Source of the DNA: Candidatus Omnitrophota bacterium | Lineage (GTDB): Bacteria > Omnitrophota > Gorgyraeia > Gygaellales > Profunditerraquicolaceae | Reading direction: 5' to 3' | DNA length: 9,385 nucleotides | Assembly: GCA_017995695.1 (NCBI GenBank) | Contig: JAGOIJ010000060.1 | Location: 1-9,385 of the forward strand | Part shown: piece by piece, positions 5,753 to 9,385 of the stretch | Layout of the letters: every line of letters starts with the position of its first letter | Position numbering within the stretch: the first letter of the stretch is position 1 | Notes under the pieces: model-generated | The model's database searches: none | The model's input: the letters and a program-made list of their open reading frames with translations, nothing else | What the model was told of the DNA's origin: nothing | Program-made: the position numbers and the translations under genes

Positions 5753-7018
5753 TTAAGCGTGTTTTGTTGAGCGAAAACGGCGGTGGCCCTGATGGTGATG
5801 ATGCTTACCGTGACGGCTTACCTGCGGCTGGGAAGAAGATTCAGAGAATTGCTCAAGCGGCATATCAGGATGTTTTGCAATGGGTAGCTGCGTGCGAATG
5901 AGTTTTTCAATATCGCGCACATCGCTTTTTTGATCAGGAGTGGCAAATGAAATAGCGTGACCTTTATGCCCTGCCCGGCCGGTGCGGCCGATGCGATGCA
6001 CATAATTCTGCGCGTCTTCTGGAAGATCATAGTTAATAACCAATTCAATGCCCGTAACGTCAATCCCCCGAGAAGCAATGTCAGTGGCAACCAACACCCG
6101 GTACTTGCCAGACTTAAAACCCTCCAGCGCTTCTCGGCGTTGTGGCAAGGTGCGATTCGAGTGTATTTCGGCTGCGCGATACCCCATTGCCTTAAGATCA
6201 CGGGTGATCTTCTTAGCATTATGCTTTGTGCGCGAGAACAAAAGCACAGATCCCTGGTAGCGCGTCAGTAATTTACCCAACAGGCGCGCCTTAGCTTCTT
6301 TTTTCACAATGAATAATTCCTGCGTAATACGCTCAGCAGTAGTACCGGAAGGCGCGATCTCAACGCTCACCGGAAGTTTCATATTTTTTGCTGCAATCGA
6401 CATAATCTCCTGGGGGATCGTCGCGGAAAACAGCATCGTCTGCCTCTCTTTAGGCAAAAACCGTAAGATGCGATCGATCTGCGGGGCGAATCCCATATCA
6501 AGCATGCGATCCGCCTCATCAAGCACCAGCATCACCACATCATCGAGAACAATATTCCACTGCCCCATGTGATCAAGAAGCCGCCCAGGAGTTGCGATTA
6601 CTATACGGGGATTCTTACGCAATGCCTGCACTTGATCATGCATTGAAGCGCCGCCAATCAGACAGGCGGTCCTAATGCCGAATTCATATACGATACCGGC
6701 AAACGCCTCATCGATCTGGATCGCCAATTCGCGCGTAGGCGCAAGCACCAAACCAACGCCCTGCTTCTGCATCAGCCGCTGCACCATTGGGATAGCGAAT
6801 GAATGCGTCTTCCCTGTCCCGGTTTGCGCAATACCGATAATATCTTTGCCCTCCAGGGCCATGGGGATCGCCTTACGCTGGATAGGAGTAGGCACGCGAA
6901 ACTTCATACGCTCAAGAATCTCAAGGATCTTAGGCGCAATACCTAATCCATAAAAACTTTGTTCAGACTGCGCGAGACCTGACACAGCTTCTGTTGGATT
7001 CGTCAGACGATGTACCAT
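5753..7018 (-). CDS. rhlE: DEAD-box ATP-dependent RNA helicase, RhlE-like
   Basis: A 421-residue superfamily 2 RNA helicase with all DEAD-box motifs. The Q motif has Phe22 and Gln47 (VPTPIQ). Motif I is AQTGTGKT (64-71), Ia PTRELA (94-99), Ib TPGR (143-146), II DEAD (167-170), III SAT (198-200), V ATDIASRGID (311-320) and VI HRIGRTGR (341-348). Such enzymes remodel structured RNA in ribosome assembly and mRNA decay. The C-terminal tail (about 390-421) is short, basic and His-rich (KHHHHQGHRR, 405-414), as in many RhlE-type proteins, although four consecutive His are less usual. The ATG at 7018 lies 5 bp after the stop of a small zinc-finger ORF, whose last codons hold its GAGGAG, 10 nt upstream. 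RhlE versus other DEAD-box subgroups is a family-level guess. Confidence 0.95.
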   Translation of the reverse strand: MVHRLTNPTEAVSGLAQSEQSFYGLGIAPKILEILERMKFRVPTPIQRKAIPMALEGKDIIGIAQTGTGKTHSFAIPMVQRLMQKQGVGLVLAPTRELAIQIDEAFAGIVYEFGIRTACLIGGASMHDQVQALRKNPRIVIATPGRLLDHMGQWNIVLDDVVMLVLDEADRMLDMGFAPQIDRILRFLPKERQTMLFSATIPQEIMSIAAKNMKLPVSVEIAPSGTTAERITQELFIVKKEAKARLLGKLLTRYQGSVLLFSRTKHNAKKITRDLKAMGYRAAEIHSNRTLPQRREALEGFKSGKYRVLVATDIASRGIDVTGIELVINYDLPEDAQNYVHRIGRTGRAGHKGHAISFATPDQKSDVRDIEKLIRTQLPIAKHPDMPLEQFSESSSQPQVSRHGKHHHHQGHRRFRSTKHA

Positions 7019-7023
7019 GGAAA

Positions 7024-7167
7024 TTATGCTCCTCTTGCTTTATGGTGCAACTGGCGAGAGCCAAGATGGACGTGGCAGTATTCTTCGTGATTGTAAATAC
7101 TCAATATCTGCTTACAGTGCGGAAAACGACATTTGCGCCCTTTTGAGGAAGTCCTTACTTTTTTGAT
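7024..7167 (-). CDS. Small zinc-finger-like protein, apparently starting at ATC (previously easy to miss)
   Basis: A 47-codon ORF between the FabK-like and helicase genes. It encodes a C-x4-C ... C-x2-H pattern: Cys13 and Cys18 in KCRFPHCKQ, then LSIYNHEEY, then Cys31 and His34 in CHVH. The CxxP-C / LSxYN / YCxxH layout is like short zinc-finger sequences I recall from small bacterial proteins, so Zn binding is likely and nucleic acid binding is possible. No ATG, GTG or TTG lies in frame before Cys13. ATC at 7167-7165 has AAAGGAG exactly 5 nt upstream (7179-7173) and gives an N-terminus MKKVRTSSKGRK, so I take it as the start. The ORF overlaps the end of the fabK-like gene by 13 bp and ends 5 bp before the helicase ATG, carrying that gene's Shine-Dalgarno. 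A single C-to-G change would give ATG and a standard ATGA overlap. Confidence 0.72.
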   Translation of the reverse strand: MKKVRTSSKGRKCRFPHCKQILSIYNHEEYCHVHLGSRQLHHKARGA

Positions 7168-8264
7168 AGTAACTCCTTTGGCCTTCTATTTAAATAACGT
7201 TTCGCCTCTATGGTCAGTTCGGCTATGAGCTGCTTAACAGAAATAATTTTTTTGATGCGAAAAGCATTGCTGCCACACATGGCAAACCCTTTATCCAACA
7301 TGCCCCGATACGCGTTGATCAACGCCTTGGCAATGCAATAATTTACCTTCGTCGGATCACACGTAACTAGGCACTTATACACGCAACCAAAATCAACCCG
7401 CTCTCCTTTAGTAATCTTTTTGACAAAATCATTTGCGATAACCCGGCCTGGCATACCCACCGGACTTTGGATAACCACAATATCCTCTTCTTTAGCAGAC
7501 ATATAGGCTTGTTTATATTCGACAGCAGCGTCGCACTCATGCGTGCAGACAAAGCGCGTCGCCATCTGAACGCCGCTTGCGCCCAGATGCATTACCCGGG
7601 CAATATCCTTGCCGTCAAAGATCCCTCCTGCCGCAATAACAGGAATTTTCTTAAGATTCTTTCCAAACTCCTGGGCTACGCGTAAAACCTTTTTCAAAAT
7701 AGTATCTAAGGAAAAATTTTCCTTATCCGCTAATTCTTCCCGACTATATCCTAAATGCCCCCCTGCCAAGGGTCCCTCAACCACAAGCGCATCAGGCAAA
7801 CGCTGATACCTTCGCTGCCAGGCGCTGCAGATAATATGTGCGGCCCTTGCCGAGGATACAATCGGAACTAATTTAGTCCTGGCATTTTTGATTAACGCAG
7901 GCAATTTAAGCGGAAGGCCTGCTCCGGAAATAATCACATCCGCGGATTCTGTCTGGGCAGCGTCTACCAGGTCATCATAATTAGTCAAAGCGCACATGAT
8001 ATTGATGCCGAAAGGATTACGTGTCAGTTCTTTGGTTTTCTGGATTATCTTAATCAATGCCGAGCGCGACCGCGCTTTATAATCAAGCCCTTTATCCTGC
8101 TCCTCTTCTCCTAAACCAACAGCAGCGACCACACCCAAGGCTCCTTCATTGGACACTGCCGAAGCTAAACACGATGAAGATACCCGCACGCCCATGCCTC
8201 CCTGGATAATGGGCACGGCAATGCGTAAGCCACCTATTTCTAAATCACCGAAATCAAGATTCAT
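7155..8264 (-). CDS. FabK / nitronate monooxygenase-family flavoprotein with C-terminal Cys cluster
   Basis: A 369-residue TIM-barrel FMN enzyme of the enoyl-ACP reductase II / nitronate monooxygenase (2-nitropropane dioxygenase) superfamily. Seen motifs: PIIQGGMGV (18-26) near the N-terminus, EGPLAGGHLG (163-172) with the family's His170, IPVIAAGGIFDGKDI (207-221) and GASGVQMATRF (228-238) for phosphate/FMN binding, and SPVGMPGRVI (267-276). The C-terminal part has four Cys in C-x3-C-x3-C-x7-C (294-310), then MCGSNAFRI (329-337), suggesting a metal or Fe-S site; many family members lack this. Role could be fatty-acid synthesis or nitronate/other oxidation; the sequence does not decide. The frame is open upstream to 8441, but the real start is the ATG at 8264, with AAGGAG just upstream and the conserved N-terminus. 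The gene leads an operon with the small zinc-finger ORF and the helicase. Confidence 0.9.
   Translation of the reverse strand: MNLDFGDLEIGGLRIAVPIIQGGMGVRVSSSCLASAVSNEGALGVVAAVGLGEEEQDKGLDYKARSRSALIKIIQKTKELTRNPFGINIMCALTNYDDLVDAAQTESADVIISGAGLPLKLPALIKNARTKLVPIVSSARAAHIICSAWQRRYQRLPDALVVEGPLAGGHLGYSREELADKENFSLDTILKKVLRVAQEFGKNLKKIPVIAAGGIFDGKDIARVMHLGASGVQMATRFVCTHECDAAVEYKQAYMSAKEEDIVVIQSPVGMPGRVIANDFVKKITKGERVDFGCVYKCLVTCDPTKVNYCIAKALINAYRGMLDKGFAMCGSNAFRIKKIISVKQLIAELTIEAKRYLNRRPKELLSKK
7173..7179 (-). promoter_or_regulatory. Shine-Dalgarno AAAGGAG for the ATC-start zinc-finger ORF
   Basis: AAAGGAG on the minus strand inside the last codons of the fabK-like gene, with spacer TTACT before ATC at 7167. 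Its spacing is ideal for a start at that codon, and nothing else nearby could use it. Confidence 0.65.
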
Positions 8265-8280
8265 ACAACTCCTTCGCAAC

Positions 8281-8505
8281 GTCACGCCATGCCCTAAAGC
8301 GTGTTCAGGCGTTGACCCAATCCGCCAAAGATCTGTGGCGGATGGCGCCCCTTCTACCGCATGTCTCTCTCGCATTTTTTGCAGAAAAATGCTCGCACAT
8401 GCGGTATTATTTCGCACAGCAGTGCGCACGTGCCGATCCAATACGGCACGGTGCTGGCCTAACGACTTACGTTCATTCGCTTCGCTCGTTCCGTAAGTCG
8501 TGGCC
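8281..8505. repeat. Run of consecutive inverted repeats (hairpin array) upstream of the fabK-like gene
   Basis: Six adjacent dyads lie between the fabK-like start and the terminator. They are 8281-8288/8308-8316 (one bulge); TCCGCCA 8321-8327 with 8336-8342; a nested pair, ACCGCATGT 8356-8364 with 8397-8405 around GCATTTTT 8372-8379 with 8385-8392; CGCAC 8413-8417 with 8422-8426; GTGCCG 8430-8435 with 8444-8449; and ACGACTTACG 8462-8471 with 8492-8501, extended by GGCC 8456-8459 with 8502-8505. No promoter or gene is evident here. An in-frame opening of 59 codons toward the fabK-like gene shows no family similarity. On the minus strand this would be a heavily folded leader. Confidence 0.65.
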
Positions 8506-8510
8506 TCAAT

Positions 8511-8548
8511 AAAAAAGCCATAAAGGTTAGTCGTCTCACCCTTATGGC
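8511..8548 (-). terminator. Rho-independent terminator
   Basis: On the minus strand GCCATAAGGG (8548-8539) pairs with CCTTTATGGC (8526-8517), with one A-C mismatch in ten pairs. It has a 12-nt loop and is followed directly by TTTTTT (8516-8511). It terminates either the RNA started at about 8583 or read-through from the nuclease gene. Confidence 0.8.
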
Positions 8549-8583
8549 CTAAGATTTTCTAATCTTTTATGCTGCTTCTTTCT
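8511..8583 (-). ncRNA. Candidate short RNA or attenuated leader transcript
   Basis: A near-consensus promoter and a good intrinsic terminator bracket about 72 nt with no ORF. The transcript would begin with an A-rich tract, form a 6-bp hairpin (AAGATT 8566-8561 with AATCTT 8556-8551, loop AGAA), then the terminator hairpin with loop TGAGACGACTAA and T6. It may be an independent small RNA or the prematurely ended leader of the fabK-like operon, whose start codon lies 247 bp further on. I do not recognise it as a known riboswitch class. Confidence 0.5.
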
Positions 8584-8589
8584 TTTTTA

Positions 8590-8617
8590 ATTATACCATA
8601 GAATCAGACATTGTCAA
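8590..8617 (-). promoter_or_regulatory. Consensus sigma70-type promoter TTGACA-16-TATAAT
   Basis: TTGACA (8617-8612), 16-bp spacer, TATAAT (8595-8590): both hexamers are perfect. It faces the terminator at 8511-8548 and the fabK-like operon. I find no other promoter between it and that operon's start. Confidence 0.82.
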
Positions 8618-8628
8618 ACCCTATTCTA

Positions 8629-8685
8629 GGGACACTCTTGAAACCAATCGGAAACCGCTCTGGTTCCCAAAACAAAGAGTGTCCC
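8629..8685. repeat. REP-like palindromic element with 11-bp terminal inverted repeats
   Basis: GGGACACTCTT (8629-8639) and AAGAGTGTCCC (8675-8685) are perfect inverted repeats bounding a 57-bp unit. Inside, GGAAACC (8650-8656) and GGTTCC (8662-8667) form a smaller hairpin with one bulged A. It begins 5 bp after the nuclease stop codon. From memory, GGGACACTCTT-type ends recur next to IS200-like (REP-associated) transposases in many environmental bacteria. No transposase is present here, so it would be a non-autonomous copy. Confidence 0.6.
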
Positions 8686-8690
8686 CTTGC

Positions 8691-9385
8691 TTACCGGCAC
8701 AGGTAGAAAAACGGGCAATACTGACACAGACGGGTATTTTCTTCATCAGCCTGAAACGGTATATCCGGGTTAAACAACTCCTCAAGCAGGCTTTCCAACG
8801 CCTTAAGGTAGATATCCAATAACTCCTCTTTGCGCGCCATGTCAGCTTCGGTCTTTAAAAGTTGGTGCAGCCCGAGGTTCTTATCAAGGCTCTTAACCGT
8901 ATACAAAGCAGCGTTCACGCGCATGCCTCGGTATTCCTTAGCTTGATGAGCAAAATATAGGTATAGGGGCAGCTGGAATGATTTGATTGAATGTTTAAGG
9001 CGCGCGCGCTCAAATCCAGCCTGCTTGATCTTTGCAACATCATCATCAGGCATGATATCTGCTTCGGAGCTCTTATAATCTAATACCATAACGCTTCCAT
9101 CCGCAAGTAGGTCAATGCGGTCGATCCGACCCTTACACGTTACCTGGAAATTCTTAAAAGCCAGAGACAGGCTAAAATCCTTCTCAAGGCACAAAATCCT
9201 GTGCACCTTACGCCGCGCCTCGTTCTCAAGGAAACGCTGCATACGCACCGTAAGAATTTCGCGAATCAAAAATGCGTCTGACTTCATCTTGCGCGCAAAA
9301 TCCTGTTCGAATTTATCATCCATGGCTGCAAGAAATTGTTTGGCATAGTGCCCATCGATCACAGGCGCCTTCCCGATGTATTGCT
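8691..9385 (-). CDS. PD-(D/E)XK nuclease domain, C-terminal part of a RecB/AddB-like protein (5' end cut by window)
   Basis: The frame is open to the right edge, so the GTG at 9362 is an internal valine codon and the gene is partial; about 230 residues are visible. Catalytic motifs of RecB/Cas4-type nucleases are present in order: GRIDRID (Asp codon near 9120-9122), VLDYKSS with the D-x-K pair (about 9072-9080), and QLPLY (8961-8975), the family's Q-x3-Y motif. The last residues hold C-x2-C-x5-C (TRLCQYCPFFYLCR, 8726-8697), the C-terminal part of the four-Cys Fe-S site seen in AddB and Cas4-like nucleases; the fourth Cys would be upstream. The likely role is DNA end processing in recombination repair. 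Whether a helicase domain precedes it, as in AddB, cannot be seen. No cas genes are adjacent. Confidence 0.85.
   Translation of the reverse strand, partial: QYIGKAPVIDGHYAKQFLAAMDDKFEQDFARKMKSDAFLIREILTVRMQRFLENEARRKVHRILCLEKDFSLSLAFKNFQVTCKGRIDRIDLLADGSVMVLDYKSSEADIMPDDDVAKIKQAGFERARLKHSIKSFQLPLYLYFAHQAKEYRGMRVNAALYTVKSLDKNLGLHQLLKTEADMARKEELLDIYLKALESLLEELFNPDIPFQADEENTRLCQYCPFFYLCR

Noticed and set aside
8265..8441. N-terminal extension of 59 residues on the fabK-like protein.
   Set aside because: The family begins just before the QGGMG motif, the ATG at 8264 has a good AAGGAG, and the extension is read through palindromes and has no family similarity.
8430..8530. Integron attC site (GCCTAAC resembles an R-box within a palindrome).
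   Set aside because: No matching GTTRRRY partner at the right distance and no integrase or gene cassette structure.
8517..8566. Guanidine-II (mini-ykkC)-type riboswitch because of an ACGA in the terminator loop.
   Set aside because: That class needs two hairpins each with an ACGR loop; the second hairpin here has AGAA, and the downstream genes do not fit.
454..9348. Many plus-strand open frames across the window.
   Set aside because: They lie antisense to well-identified minus-strand genes and have no ribosome binding sites or family motifs; I read them as shadows.
9360..9362. GTG as the start of the PD-(D/E)XK nuclease.
   Set aside because: The frame is open to the window edge and the visible part is only the C-terminal nuclease domain; there is no ribosome binding site.

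Overview
All protein genes in this window lie on the minus strand. The organism is a Gram-negative-type bacterium: it has an outer-membrane lipid transport (Mla/MCE) operon and several exported proteins. A small exported protein (2440-2766) looks like the TIGR04073 'exosortase system-associated' family, which I associate with Omnitrophota, Verrucomicrobiota and Lentisphaerota. Together with the short operons and intermediate GC, this suggests the PVC / candidate Omnitrophota area. That assignment is inference.

Layout in minus-strand transcription order, right to left. (a) 9385-8691: the C-terminal end of a PD-(D/E)XK nuclease with a terminal Cys cluster (AddB/RecB-like); it runs off the right edge. 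(b) 8690-8265: a 426-bp gene-poor stretch holding a REP-like palindrome, a near-consensus sigma70 promoter, a Rho-independent terminator and a run of further inverted repeats. It reads as a structured leader/attenuator or a short RNA. (c) 8264-5753: an apparent operon of a FabK/nitronate monooxygenase-like flavoenzyme, a 47-codon Cys/His zinc-finger ORF that overlaps it and seems to start at ATC, and a DEAD-box RNA helicase. (d) 5752-5427: a composite inverted repeat of the 'GTCATTGCGAGGAGC...GAAGCAATC' type, then a promoter. (e) 5426-2909: an operon of an exported TPR/coiled-coil protein, an exported helical protein with a TTG start, and a monoacylglycerol-lipase-like hydrolase. (f) 2766-2440: the TIGR04073-like gene with its own strong promoter, ended by a 12-bp perfect hairpin terminator. 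(g) 2376-1906: greA, starting only 12 bp past that terminator's T-tract. (h) 1784-1: an operon of an RsbW-like anti-sigma kinase, a STAS anti-anti-sigma-like protein, MlaE permease and MlaF ATPase, all tightly overlapping; MlaF is cut by the left edge.

The points that most deserve a second look are the hidden zinc-finger gene between fabK and the helicase, the pairing of a partner-switch kinase and STAS protein with the Mla transporter, and the hairpin-rich leader upstream of the fabK operon. I saw no rRNA, tRNA, CRISPR array, transposase gene or clear phage gene.
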